Made by a program: the position numbers and the translations under genes. From CAZICM01 sp964537685 (GTDB taxonomy: Bacteria; Myxococcota_A; Polyangia; Polyangiales; Polyangiaceae): 64,000 nucleotides of DNA. Location of the stretch: assembly GCA_964537685.1 (NCBI GenBank), contig CAZICM010000024.1, forward strand, positions 62,001-126,000, given 5' to 3'. The notes beneath the pieces were generated by a model that ran no database searches, was not told the DNA's origin, and saw only the letters and a list, made by a program, of their open reading frames with translations. Below, in pieces: positions 16,797-26,414 of the stretch (position 1 is its first letter; every line of letters begins with the position of its first letter).

Positions 16797-18728
16797 CTAC
16801 TGAGGCTCAAACTCCATCTCACCCTTTTCCACCCAGGTTTCGGTGCCCTCTCTCAAAAAGCGCCGCACAATCACATGATAATGCGCCTCATTTCCACGGC
16901 GCCCCCTCACAATCTCTATCTCATTAAAACCATGATGCTCCTGCACCTCCCGGCTCCCCAGCGATGCCGCCGCAATCACATAAATCTCCCGATCCTTGTG
17001 CCGGCCAGGCCAGCGCTCGCAACCATACCAGGCCGTATGGGCATGACCATGTAGAATCATCGAAAATCCCCGGTATAAAAGAGCGTCCTTTACCTCGCCC
17101 GCGTTGATCAGCCCAGAATACCTCGATATTTCCGTCGCCGGCAAGGGCGAAACTGGATGGTGGAGCATGGCAATGCGAATCGGCTGTTTCCATGCATGTT
17201 CTTTGGTTCGCTGCAAGTCTTCATGATGCACCAGCCCCGGATCGATGCGCGCCACCCGGTCTCGAAGCTTTAAGCTTTCAAGGATATCTGGCTCCAAAGC
17301 AGCCTTTTCCCTGAGCTTGTCCACCAGCTTTAAGACTTCGGCCCGATCGGGATCTTTTTCTTCCTCGCCCCCAAATTCGGCCGAACCAAGCAAAAGCACT
17401 TCCACGCCCACATCTGGAAAGGCCACCTGCGCCAAGGGACGCTTTTCCGGCTCAATCTCAAGTTTTGGCCTGGGATAGCCTTCAAAGGCTTGGGCAAAGG
17501 GGCGATGACGGGCCCGGGCATCATGCGTGCCCAGGGATTGACGCCAATCGACATCGTGATTGCCCCCAACCAGCAAAATTCTCGGTTCATCGGGATTGAG
17601 CTGGGCATGGTCGGACAATTGCTCGCGCAGGGACTCAAACCATTCTTTTGCGCTCTGGTATTGATCGGGTTCGCCTGTTTCGGTAATATCCCCCGTCACC
17701 AAAATCAGATGAGGCGCGCGCCCTTGTCCATTCAAGGCCCGTAGATGGTTGAGATAGCTATCCCGCACCGGCCCCACGCCCGCACCTTTTCCAAGCCGCT
17801 CGCCATGGCTGCCCTTTTCTTTCACCCAAATCATTTCAGCGGCCTTGGGTCCAATATGGATATCGGAAATATGATGAATGCGAATCGGTGATAAATAGGC
17901 TTCCAATACCGGGTCTGAAAGCTTGAAAAGAGCGCCTTGCTGTTCGATGAGGCCACAGCGCTGCAGAATGCCTCGCTCGGGGGCTTCGTTGGCATCGGGT
18001 TCCATGGCCCGGGCCACATGTTTTAACGCGACCCGCTGGGAAGCCGAAAGACCTTCCTGGAAGACTGTCTTAAAATAAAAATTCTCTTCGTCTTCGCAGC
18101 GATCGAGCACCGTGCGGATCAGTTCCCGGGCTTTATCGGCTTTCTCGGGAAAGCGCTCGGCCGTTTCAAATAAAAGCTCGAGCAGAAATGGATTTCTTGT
18201 CCATAAAGAAGGCAATTGAGGCAATATCGCCGCCGCCTTTGGGGTGCGGGCCAGCTTTTGGGCCTCGCTCGGGGAAAGAGGCTCTAAAAATAGAAGATCC
18301 TTGGGGGAAATATGAGCGCTGCGGGTGCCGATATCCCGCACCAGCTCCCATTCAGAAGGGGTCATTGCGGCGACAATGATCACGCCTGCCCGATAATATT
18401 CCCCCAGGCGTTCCAGAAAGGCGCGGCCCTCGTTTTGAAAGAGCTCGCCGGGCTCATCCAGCAAGAGGCATTGACCGGGTTCTGGCGAGCCAAAGCGGGG
18501 ATTGGGCCGCCTCAGATCGAAATAGCGCGCCGATCCGGGGGAAAGCGTATTCCAGCGGTGCAAGAGTGCCTGAAGGGTCCAGGTCTTGCCAGCTCTCCGG
18601 GCGGCGACCAGAGGCCAGAACACGCCATTTTGGGGCAATCCCTCGGTGCGGACAAATAAATCGTCCCTATCCCGGACATCGAGCTTTGGATCGTAGGGAC
18701 GATTGACGCGAAAGGTAAAACTAGCCAT
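16797..18728 (-). CDS. P-loop ATPase fused to calcineurin-like metallophosphoesterase
   Basis: A 643-residue two-domain protein. Residues about 15-270 form a P-loop ATPase: RRAGKTWTL with Lys48, and Walker B QCLLLDEPGEL with Asp91-Glu92, resembling AAA ATPases that read other proteins or act as STAND-type switches. Residues about 283-600 are a metallophosphoesterase with every metal-site motif present: SDIHIG (Asp289, His291), GDITETG (Asp347), GGNHDVDW (Asn390, His391, Asp392), LHHP (His523) and HGHAH (560-564). It should therefore hydrolyse a phosphodiester, perhaps nucleic acid or a nucleotide signal, using two metals. Its ATG overlaps the stop of the upstream STAND gene as TAATG, with GGAGG ten bases before, so the two are co-translated and probably work together. 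Confidence 0.88.
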   Translation of the reverse strand: MASFTFRVNRPYDPKLDVRDRDDLFVRTEGLPQNGVFWPLVAARRAGKTWTLQALLHRWNTLSPGSARYFDLRRPNPRFGSPEPGQCLLLDEPGELFQNEGRAFLERLGEYYRAGVIIVAAMTPSEWELVRDIGTRSAHISPKDLLFLEPLSPSEAQKLARTPKAAAILPQLPSLWTRNPFLLELLFETAERFPEKADKARELIRTVLDRCEDEENFYFKTVFQEGLSASQRVALKHVARAMEPDANEAPERGILQRCGLIEQQGALFKLSDPVLEAYLSPIRIHHISDIHIGPKAAEMIWVKEKGSHGERLGKGAGVGPVRDSYLNHLRALNGQGRAPHLILVTGDITETGEPDQYQSAKEWFESLREQLSDHAQLNPDEPRILLVGGNHDVDWRQSLGTHDARARHRPFAQAFEGYPRPKLEIEPEKRPLAQVAFPDVGVEVLLLGSAEFGGEEEKDPDRAEVLKLVDKLREKAALEPDILESLKLRDRVARIDPGLVHHEDLQRTKEHAWKQPIRIAMLHHPVSPLPATEISRYSGLINAGEVKDALLYRGFSMILHGHAHTAWYGCERWPGRHKDREIYVIAAASLGSREVQEHHGFNEIEIVRGRRGNEAHYHVIVRRFLREGTETWVEKGEMEFEPQ

Positions 18729-21700
18729 TATTCTGGGCCTCCATCATGATCGTCGGCGCTTCGGCGGATCCATTCATAGAAGGGACGGTCATCCAGCCAT
18801 TGTCCAACGGGATTGCATAAACCTGTATCCCGAAGCATTTTGCGGTCTTCTCGCGAAAATTCCCGGTAAGGGGGCAGTCCCATGGGATTGGTATTGGAAG
18901 AGGGGGTAGATGCATTTAGCGCATCTCTCAAGAGTCTTCGGGCCGCTTTTGGCAATTCGGCGAAGCGGGTGCGGAATACAGCATCGCGATCGAGCAAAAG
19001 CCTCTGTTCATAGAGATCGGAAACGCCCCGGCTATCCACGAGCGATAGACGATTGCCCGAGCGCACGGCTTGTACGACGGCATGCCCCATGACTTGAAGA
19101 TAGAAGGGCCAAGGCCCCGTGCGTTCCACAATCCAGCGGGCGGTTCGCTGTTCCTCCATGGGGGTGTCGGGAGGGGCGTTATCGACCAAAAAACGAATGG
19201 CATCGTGTTCGGGAATCGCGCCCAAATCGACAGGCGAGACATCGTTTCCAAAGGACGATCCAGGGGCAAGCGCGGCCCGTTCAATAACACGCACCCAATC
19301 CCAATGCGAACCGGCGAAGACAATCCCGGCGTATTCCTGGCCAATCAAGCGCAAATAGGCAAAGACGCTACGGGGGTCGGCGGTGCTTAAGTTGGCGATT
19401 TCATCGATAAGCAGAACGGCGTTTTTTTCTTCGCGGAGCAAAGATAGAAGCGCATCGGCCGGATCGGAAGCATTTTTTAATTCCAGGGCGATGGCGCGGG
19501 CCAAATGATCTTTGGTGATAATATGCGTGCCTTCGAGTGTGATACGCCGGACAGGCTGGCCCGCGGCTTGAAGGCGTTTTTCGATGGTATAAAAAATCGA
19601 GGTCTTGCCCGAGCGCCTGGGTCCCCGGAGGACGGCGGGACTGCGGCTTTCGAGAAGGGCGAGCAATTCAAGGAGAATCTCTTCGCGGCCCGGGAGCGTT
19701 TCGGCATCGGTAAGCGCGGGGCCGGGCCGGAAGGGGTTTTTATACAGTTTGGGTGCTTGTTCGCGCTGAGAAAGTTCCAACGCTTGGCCCATGGGAGGGG
19801 TGTGGGCAATGGCCGCGGGCAACACAGGCGCGGGAGCTGCGCTTGGGCGCACAGAAATTCTTGGGCTTGGAGGGGCGGCGGCTGTGGCGGGCTGGGCCGG
19901 GGATTCTTGGGTTTTTGCGGGAGGCTGAGGCGAGAGTAAAGTCATGCCCGCAGCCTTGGGCAGACCCGCTTCGCTATCGTCGGCGGTGCCCGCGGCTTCC
20001 GCGCCGTCCGTCGGCTTCAGAGCTTCTGGGGCCGCATCGGCATACGTTGCCGGCAGCCCATCTTCGGGGAATAAATAAGCTTCTTCCGCCTCGATGGAAA
20101 ATTCATCGGATTCAGCAACTTTCTTATCGAGGTTTCTCTCGGTGATATCCGATTTTGGCTTGTGCCCCTTTTTTCTAGCGGCTTTGGGGCCGAGGCTCAC
20201 CGGAATAATATTAACCTGTTGGGGCTTACCATCCCATGGTATTCCACCTCCAAATCCCTTTTCGGCAAGCTCGGCGGCCGCGTTGTCACCGCTTAGATCG
20301 CCGGACAGGGCGGCGGCGATTTTCTCAGGCCGGTGCAGAATCTCGCGCAGGCCCGCCATCGGCAAAAACAAAAGCGTTTGAGCATCCGGTGCCGGACGCC
20401 TCAATCCAAAGCGGTATAAATCCAGTTGGCCTTCGCCGAGCAGACAATAACCGCCCGGTGTTTTTACCAGCGTATTGGCCAGCGCGGCTTCAATGGTGCA
20501 TAAAAGCCGGCGCTCCGCCATATCGAATAAATACAACGAGCGATGAGTCACACATAAAAGGCGTGATCCATCGGGGCTATAGCTAAGCGAAAAAGGCGCG
20601 TCATCGCTGGACAACTGCAATTCGGCGCTCAGCTTATTCTGTTTGATATGCCAAATAAAAACGGTTCCCTGCGCATTTCCCGCCGCGAGCGCGTGACCGC
20701 CCGGTGAAAAGGCGAGCGATGTGATCGCATCTTTGCTCGAAATGGATAAATGCTGATGGTATTGGGTGGGCAAATGACGCAATTCAACGCCGATGAGCGA
20801 GGTATAGGCCAGCGTCTTTCCATCGGGATGCCATGCAATAACGGGCGTATAGTTGGGATAGGGCTGCATGGCCGTGAATTGGTGAAGCAATGCGCCTGTA
20901 TCGGTGTTCCATACGCCGATTAGATAATATAAATGAACCGCGATGACAGGTTCGCTGGGATGCCATTGAAACGAGGTTTTTCCAATGGTGTTGACAATGG
21001 GAGGAAGCGCGATCACCCGCTGTTCGGTGCCGGCCGTGGCTTCCCAAATATAAAGCGCGTCCAATCCAGCCGCGGCGATGCGATCGCCTGTTGGATTGAA
21101 AGCCATGGCGTGAATTTGCATGAGCCCCACCGCGCCCACTTGGTAAAGCCTCTCGCCTGTTTCCAAACTGCAGGCGTGCAGGGCCCCCGCGCGAAGGCTC
21201 AAATATTCGTTCAGATTTTTATCCAATACGATAATTTCTTTTGCCGCGGGTGTATTGCTGGTCGTGGTGAGATAGCTAAGCTCTTTGCCATTTTCGGCGC
21301 TGATGGTCCGGACGCTTCCATCGAAATCGGCCACGGCAATGATATTTTCGGCCGCTTTCCATACGGCCGATTGAAAACCCGGCGCATGGCCTTGTTCGAG
21401 CTGAAGCAATTTTTCGCGGGTTTCGAGCGACCAAATTTCAACCGTTTCTTCATTGGAGATAACGGCGATGCGGCTGCCTTCCGGCGAAAACGAAAGCTTT
21501 TGGATTTTGGGCGTGCGAATTTCGGAATAGCTAAGCTCGGGCGACTTTTGCAGGTCCCCGCGTATATCGCCGAAATACACCGCGCCGGCCGAAACAACGG
21601 CAAAGCGATATCCATCGGGATGCCATTTTAAATCGCTAACCCGGGCAAATGCCCTGAATTCATAAAGCGTTTGATGGCGCTCGCAGTCATAAATAAAAAT

Positions 21701-24700
21701 CCGCCCCGCAGCCGTCGCCACCGCCAAGAAGAGTCTCGTGGGATGAAATGCGAGCTCGGCAATTTCCTTCGAGGGCAAGGGCAGGCTGTGGCTTTGCCCT
21801 GTGCGCAGATTCCACAACTGCATCGACGCTTCTTCCGCCGATGCCAGCGCGGCGAGTTTTCCGTCCGGGTCCACCGCGAAATGATGCGAAAATCCAAGCA
21901 CGCGCTGCATGGTCGTGGTGCGGTCGGTATCCAAATCGATGATATTGGTTGTGTTTTTCGATGAAATGGCCGCGAAGCGCAGACCTTCGACCAGCCGCAC
22001 GCTCCACGCAGGATGATTGCGGATCAGCGTGCGTTCCCCCGTTTTTTGAAGGGTCTCGGCGTCCCAGCGTCCCACCACGACTGTGTTGTCCCATCGCCCG
22101 TTTGGAAGAAAGGAAACCGAGATGATGCTGCGCCCGCTCGTGTGAAAGCGGGCAACCGCGTTCTTGATGCCCATGCGCGAAATAGGTCTTCCCGTATGGG
22201 TATCAAATACGAATGTCGTTCCATTGCGGCCCGAACACAAAAGCCTATGCCCGTTGGGATGCCAATGAATGGCCGGCCCCGCAGAAGGTCCTGGCGATTC
22301 CGAGAGGGGCGTGGAAGACAATACAATCGGAATGTTAGATAATTTCGTTAAATCGATGCGGGGAATATCGGGGTGGACCGCCGAGAATCGCTCATCGGCT
22401 GCAAATGCCGTGATATCCGCGCCGTCAAGCCGGCTTCCTTCCCAATGGCAATGGGTCCAAATCGATTGATTGAGCGCCGCAATCGAAAAATCGGCGTGCG
22501 TCAAATCGGCTTTATCGGCTTCGGCCTGGGTAAAATCGGCTCCGGCGAGGCTTGCGCCCGAGAGCAGCGTTCCAAAAAGCTTGGTGCCCGAGAGTTTGGC
22601 ACCTTGAAGCTTGGCATTGCGTAAATCGGCCCGGCTTAAATTCGCCCCGGAAAGCTCGGCATTTTCCAGCAGCGCGCCCACCATCGAGGCTCCGCTTAAA
22701 TCGGCCCCAACCAATCGGATTGCCCGTAAATCCGCGCCCTCGGGAATCCATCCTCCAGGATCGCCCGCCCAGCGGCCCAGCGCCAAAAGCAATCTCACTG
22801 CATTGGCTGCCGATGTGGTTGTTTTGCTGAGGACTTCGCTTCGTTCTTTCAAGGCTTCGCGGGCATCGTCGGTCCAGCGGTCGGCCATTCCGCCCGTGAG
22901 CCAAGCCTGCACGGCTTTTACCGCAGACGCTTCCTTGACGGTGCCCTTGCGCCTTAAAATCTCGCCCACAAAGGCCGCGACTTCCCGCGTAATGGGCCTT
23001 GTATTTAAGACGGCGGCCGGCCTTTCGGGCAGCGTATTGACCATTGCCCTCGCGACGAAATATTCGAGAAAGGATTTATGCGCGAAACGGTAGCGGTCTT
23101 CGCCTTCGCGCACGAAAAAAGCGCCGCGCTCAATTTCTAAAAATGCGGAAGCCTTGGGCAATTCGCTGGGCAGGTATTTACCGAGCCTCGCCCGCACCGA
23201 TTGCTGCAATTGCACAAAGCCCGCGCTTGCCCGCCCGCTCCGCCATAATTCATCGGCCATGGCCTCGGCGAATTCAATCTTTTGAGGATCGCTAAAACAA
23301 TCGGGATCGCCCGAATGCGTCTGATCGAGCCAGCGCATTAAATAGGCTTCGTACAGATCGGCCGTGCCGACTTTCGAGCCCGGTTCAATTTGATCGAGGG
23401 TAAGCAATACCATGCCGAGCAAGAGCGGCCTGGCGACCAAATCCCGTAAATCGTAGGTTTTTGATATTTTATTCAATGCCTCCTGGGCCGCTTGGGCCTC
23501 GCCCCGGATTTGCTCGATGAGCATCCGGACTTGTTCGTCGTTAAAAGGTTGAATAACCAGCCGGGTTATACCCGTCATGCTCCTTAAGGCTTGGGCGAGA
23601 GCGTTTTCGGCGGTGGTGCGGAGTTCGGCTTCCTGCGGGAAATAATGGTCGCGCGAGCTGATAACCATTTTTCCGCCGCCTTTGCCGACATCAAGCAGGG
23701 CCGAGAGCCTTCCGGCGACTTCCGAGGTTTCAAGGCGGGTCGCCATTTCATCGAAGCCGTCAAAAATAGGTAAAATCCATTGATGCCGCAGCAACAGGCG
23801 CAGGGCCGAGCGATTGCTGCGGTTGTCGGGCAGGCGGCTCGCGGCCAAGAGCAATCCTTCGGGGTCCATGGCGCGGGGCGCTGTCGCCAAATTTACCAAA
23901 ATGGGAATTACATCTTTCGTATTGGAATCCCATAAAGAAGACGCCCAATAGGAAAGAGATGTCGATTTGCCTGCGCCGAATTCGCCGAGCAGCAGCGCGC
24001 ATTGATCGCGGGAGCGGAGCCAGCGGTTGAGGGCATCGAGCAGCGGAACGCGGAGCGGGCGATCGGCGACATATACATCGGGGCCCACGAAATGCCCCAT
24101 CACATCGCGAAGCTTTTGGCGCAGCAGATCTTTAATGGTGCGCTCGGCGCCTGCAAATCGATGAGCGAGATGTGCAATCCGTTCATCATATCGATCGCGG
24201 GCAATCCGTTCAAATTCGATAGGATGTATTCCCGCTTCGGCGAGGGCTTCGGCGACGGAGCCCCAGCGTTCGGAAAGCCACATGCTATTTCCGGCTTCGC
24301 GGGCGATCCAGCCCTCGGGCGTGGCCGAGAGAATAACCAATACGGTTGTATCTGTGGAAATACCTTCGCCGGTATCGCCCTGGTGTTTGGAAATATGGGC
24401 AGGAGCGCTCCGTTCGGGGCGGATGGTGACGGCGGCAATCTTTTCGGCGCCTTCGGCCAAGGCCAGCAAATACAATTCATTGGCGACCCAGAAATGGGCT
24501 TCGCTTAAATCGATGAGCGACGCTTCGGTGTCGGCGATAATGCGCGCGCGGCCGAAACTTTGGGTTTCATTGGTATCGAGCAGCCGGCGCTCGGCTTGAA
24601 AATCGTCGGGGCGGGCCCGGAAATCGAGGCTAAAGAGGCCATGGCGCTTTTTTCCGAGAAAGGCCGGATCGATGGTTCGGGGCAAGACCATGCGCATGGC

Positions 24701-26212
24701 GGCCACGGATTCGGGGGCGGGCTGTTCGGGCTCGGAGGGGCGGGCTTTGCTGCGAAGCTGGGCGATGCTCTCGAGGGCGCCTCTGGTGAATGAGCTGGGA
24801 TCGGATAGAACGGTATCGGCTTGCTGGCGAAGGCGGGCTTCGATTTCGCCGTAGCCGACGGCTTTGGCCTCGGGATGTTTTAGCCAATCGAAGAGCGTGT
24901 CGGCGGCGGCGCGCGAGAGGACCGCTCTTAAAACAGGCAGGGGAAGGATATGGGCGGGGGCTGGGATTTCCCTTAAAAATTGGCGTATTTCCTCGAGCTC
25001 GGTGATTTTATCGAGCTCGCCCAGCAGACGCTTTAAGCGGCGATTTCTGGCTTCGGCTCCGGGGAGGGCGCCCGCATTCAATAGAATATTTTTGGCTTCT
25101 TCAATGCGGGCGGCGATTTCGGGGAGGGCAATTCGTTCGTTTTTGTCGATTAATTGATGAATTTGTTCCAAAAAGCGCGCGTATTCATCGCCGATTGGAT
25201 TGGAGCGATAAATGATGGTAGCTTCGGCAACGGGGATCAGCGGTTCTTGATCGACGAGCCAGACATTGCTTTTGGGCGTGCGTTCAAAGCTTAAATCGAT
25301 ATCGGCGATCACACAGCCTTCGTCTCCGGCTTCGAGATATCCGGCGCTGTCGGGGAAACGCCTTAAGTCGCCGATCCGCGTTTCGGTGGCGAAAATGGTG
25401 GTTCCGCCCATTGCGGCCCGGTTGGCGTATAGAACGGGGCGGCCATAGCGGCGGGCTTCTGCGCGGGTATTTTCGGCGAGTATTTCGGGGAGCGTCGCGG
25501 TGGGTGTCGAGCCCAAAAGCGCCATAAAGCGGGCGGCGGGGAGCTGTTCCTCCAAAAAGTCGCGCACGGGCGCCTGTTCGCGGGCCAAAAAATCGTCGAG
25601 TGTGAGGACGGCGAGCGGGCCTTCGAAGTCTTCGGGCAGTTCGGTGGCCTTCCAGGTGACGCCCTTTTTGGGCACATGGTTTTCATGTTGCCAGGCAGGG
25701 CCGCTGGACGCGGAAAAAGCCAGTTTGGGAACGAGATCGATGAGGCGGCCCGCGGCGAGAATGGGGGCGGCCGAGGTGCCCACGGGCGGTATTCGTTCGC
25801 GGGGAAGGCCCAGGCGTTCGTAATATCCGGAGCGAAGGGCGTTCAATTCGATGGTATGTGATCCGGCAATGATCAAAATGTTGGGTGCTGCGTCGGCGAT
25901 ACCGCCGATAATTTCCCAAGGAATCGAATGTTCGGGGAAGACGGCGATGCGGACATGGTGAAGCGCGCAGGCATCGAGAATGACTTTGGCGCGGGCGAGC
26001 ATTTGGGCGCCGTAATTTTCGCGGATGCGCTTGCGAAGCAGGCCGAGTTTGGGTTTGAGGCTATCGGGTAATTCGGTTTTGGGGGGTACGAGGGAATCGG
26101 GCTGGGCGCTGTCGAAGAGGGGATCTTCGAGAGGACTGCGGCGATTGATGATGGTGGCTGGATGGCAGGCCAGTTGAATAACGGCGACCCGGGTGTGGGT
26201 GCGGAGGATCAT
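18728..26212 (-). CDS. Nitrilase-fold/NACHT/pentapeptide/WD40/AAA giant STAND protein
   Basis: A 2494-residue, apparently cytoplasmic protein with at least five modules. Residues about 5-360 have a nitrilase (carbon-nitrogen hydrolase) fold with the catalytic-type Glu94 in VFPEHSIP, but the nucleophile segment reads VLTLDDF, with Thr where Cys is expected. About 735-1060 is a NACHT ATPase: GEFGAGKST (Lys749), IFDGFDEM (818-823), ISSRDHYF and the terminal FAHKSFLEYFVA. About 1158-1245 are pentapeptide repeats (ADLSGASMVGALLENAELSG). About 1313-1936 hold roughly 14-15 WD40 blades. A Pro/Ala-rich linker (about 1995-2155) leads to a second P-loop ATPase with GPRRSGKTS (Lys2203) and LLIDEIANL. NACHT proteins are signal-activated oligomerising switches. 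No strong ribosome site precedes the ATG at 26212. Confidence 0.9.
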   Translation of the reverse strand: MILRTHTRVAVIQLACHPATIINRRSPLEDPLFDSAQPDSLVPPKTELPDSLKPKLGLLRKRIRENYGAQMLARAKVILDACALHHVRIAVFPEHSIPWEIIGGIADAAPNILIIAGSHTIELNALRSGYYERLGLPRERIPPVGTSAAPILAAGRLIDLVPKLAFSASSGPAWQHENHVPKKGVTWKATELPEDFEGPLAVLTLDDFLAREQAPVRDFLEEQLPAARFMALLGSTPTATLPEILAENTRAEARRYGRPVLYANRAAMGGTTIFATETRIGDLRRFPDSAGYLEAGDEGCVIADIDLSFERTPKSNVWLVDQEPLIPVAEATIIYRSNPIGDEYARFLEQIHQLIDKNERIALPEIAARIEEAKNILLNAGALPGAEARNRRLKRLLGELDKITELEEIRQFLREIPAPAHILPLPVLRAVLSRAAADTLFDWLKHPEAKAVGYGEIEARLRQQADTVLSDPSSFTRGALESIAQLRSKARPSEPEQPAPESVAAMRMVLPRTIDPAFLGKKRHGLFSLDFRARPDDFQAERRLLDTNETQSFGRARIIADTEASLIDLSEAHFWVANELYLLALAEGAEKIAAVTIRPERSAPAHISKHQGDTGEGISTDTTVLVILSATPEGWIAREAGNSMWLSERWGSVAEALAEAGIHPIEFERIARDRYDERIAHLAHRFAGAERTIKDLLRQKLRDVMGHFVGPDVYVADRPLRVPLLDALNRWLRSRDQCALLLGEFGAGKSTSLSYWASSLWDSNTKDVIPILVNLATAPRAMDPEGLLLAASRLPDNRSNRSALRLLLRHQWILPIFDGFDEMATRLETSEVAGRLSALLDVGKGGGKMVISSRDHYFPQEAELRTTAENALAQALRSMTGITRLVIQPFNDEQVRMLIEQIRGEAQAAQEALNKISKTYDLRDLVARPLLLGMVLLTLDQIEPGSKVGTADLYEAYLMRWLDQTHSGDPDCFSDPQKIEFAEAMADELWRSGRASAGFVQLQQSVRARLGKYLPSELPKASAFLEIERGAFFVREGEDRYRFAHKSFLEYFVARAMVNTLPERPAAVLNTRPITREVAAFVGEILRRKGTVKEASAVKAVQAWLTGGMADRWTDDAREALKERSEVLSKTTTSAANAVRLLLALGRWAGDPGGWIPEGADLRAIRLVGADLSGASMVGALLENAELSGANLSRADLRNAKLQGAKLSGTKLFGTLLSGASLAGADFTQAEADKADLTHADFSIAALNQSIWTHCHWEGSRLDGADITAFAADERFSAVHPDIPRIDLTKLSNIPIVLSSTPLSESPGPSAGPAIHWHPNGHRLLCSGRNGTTFVFDTHTGRPISRMGIKNAVARFHTSGRSIISVSFLPNGRWDNTVVVGRWDAETLQKTGERTLIRNHPAWSVRLVEGLRFAAISSKNTTNIIDLDTDRTTTMQRVLGFSHHFAVDPDGKLAALASAEEASMQLWNLRTGQSHSLPLPSKEIAELAFHPTRLFLAVATAAGRIFIYDCERHQTLYEFRAFARVSDLKWHPDGYRFAVVSAGAVYFGDIRGDLQKSPELSYSEIRTPKIQKLSFSPEGSRIAVISNEETVEIWSLETREKLLQLEQGHAPGFQSAVWKAAENIIAVADFDGSVRTISAENGKELSYLTTTSNTPAAKEIIVLDKNLNEYLSLRAGALHACSLETGERLYQVGAVGLMQIHAMAFNPTGDRIAAAGLDALYIWEATAGTEQRVIALPPIVNTIGKTSFQWHPSEPVIAVHLYYLIGVWNTDTGALLHQFTAMQPYPNYTPVIAWHPDGKTLAYTSLIGVELRHLPTQYHQHLSISSKDAITSLAFSPGGHALAAGNAQGTVFIWHIKQNKLSAELQLSSDDAPFSLSYSPDGSRLLCVTHRSLYLFDMAERRLLCTIEAALANTLVKTPGGYCLLGEGQLDLYRFGLRRPAPDAQTLLFLPMAGLREILHRPEKIAAALSGDLSGDNAAAELAEKGFGGGIPWDGKPQQVNIIPVSLGPKAARKKGHKPKSDITERNLDKKVAESDEFSIEAEEAYLFPEDGLPATYADAAPEALKPTDGAEAAGTADDSEAGLPKAAGMTLLSPQPPAKTQESPAQPATAAAPPSPRISVRPSAAPAPVLPAAIAHTPPMGQALELSQREQAPKLYKNPFRPGPALTDAETLPGREEILLELLALLESRSPAVLRGPRRSGKTSIFYTIEKRLQAAGQPVRRITLEGTHIITKDHLARAIALELKNASDPADALLSLLREEKNAVLLIDEIANLSTADPRSVFAYLRLIGQEYAGIVFAGSHWDWVRVIERAALAPGSSFGNDVSPVDLGAIPEHDAIRFLVDNAPPDTPMEEQRTARWIVERTGPWPFYLQVMGHAVVQAVRSGNRLSLVDSRGVSDLYEQRLLLDRDAVFRTRFAELPKAARRLLRDALNASTPSSNTNPMGLPPYREFSREDRKMLRDTGLCNPVGQWLDDRPFYEWIRRSADDHDGGPE

Positions 26213-26414
26213 GGGGGAGGTGGATTATGCACGGGGCTTATTTTTTTTGTTGGGTTTTTTGCATTGTCACTTTGGCAAATGTTGAGCGGGGGTTTTTCAT
26301 TTTTGGCCAGCCTGTTAGGGTTTAATCGGTGTTTTCGCGGGTATTTTAAGCGTGAAGAAAATGGCCCGGGGGTTGCAATGAATGTTGGCGGATATCGGCA
26401 GCCTGGAGGTCAAT
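26213..26414. promoter_or_regulatory. Divergent intergenic region with a possible tiny ORF
   Basis: This 202-base spacer between the STAND operon and the gspC-like gene should carry both promoters; no clear -35/-10 pair was found. It also holds a plus-strand frame at 26227-26325 (32 residues, MHGAYFFCWVFCIVTLANVE...) with a hydrophobic core and GGGAGG seven bases before its ATG. Whether it is translated is unknown. Confidence 0.4.
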
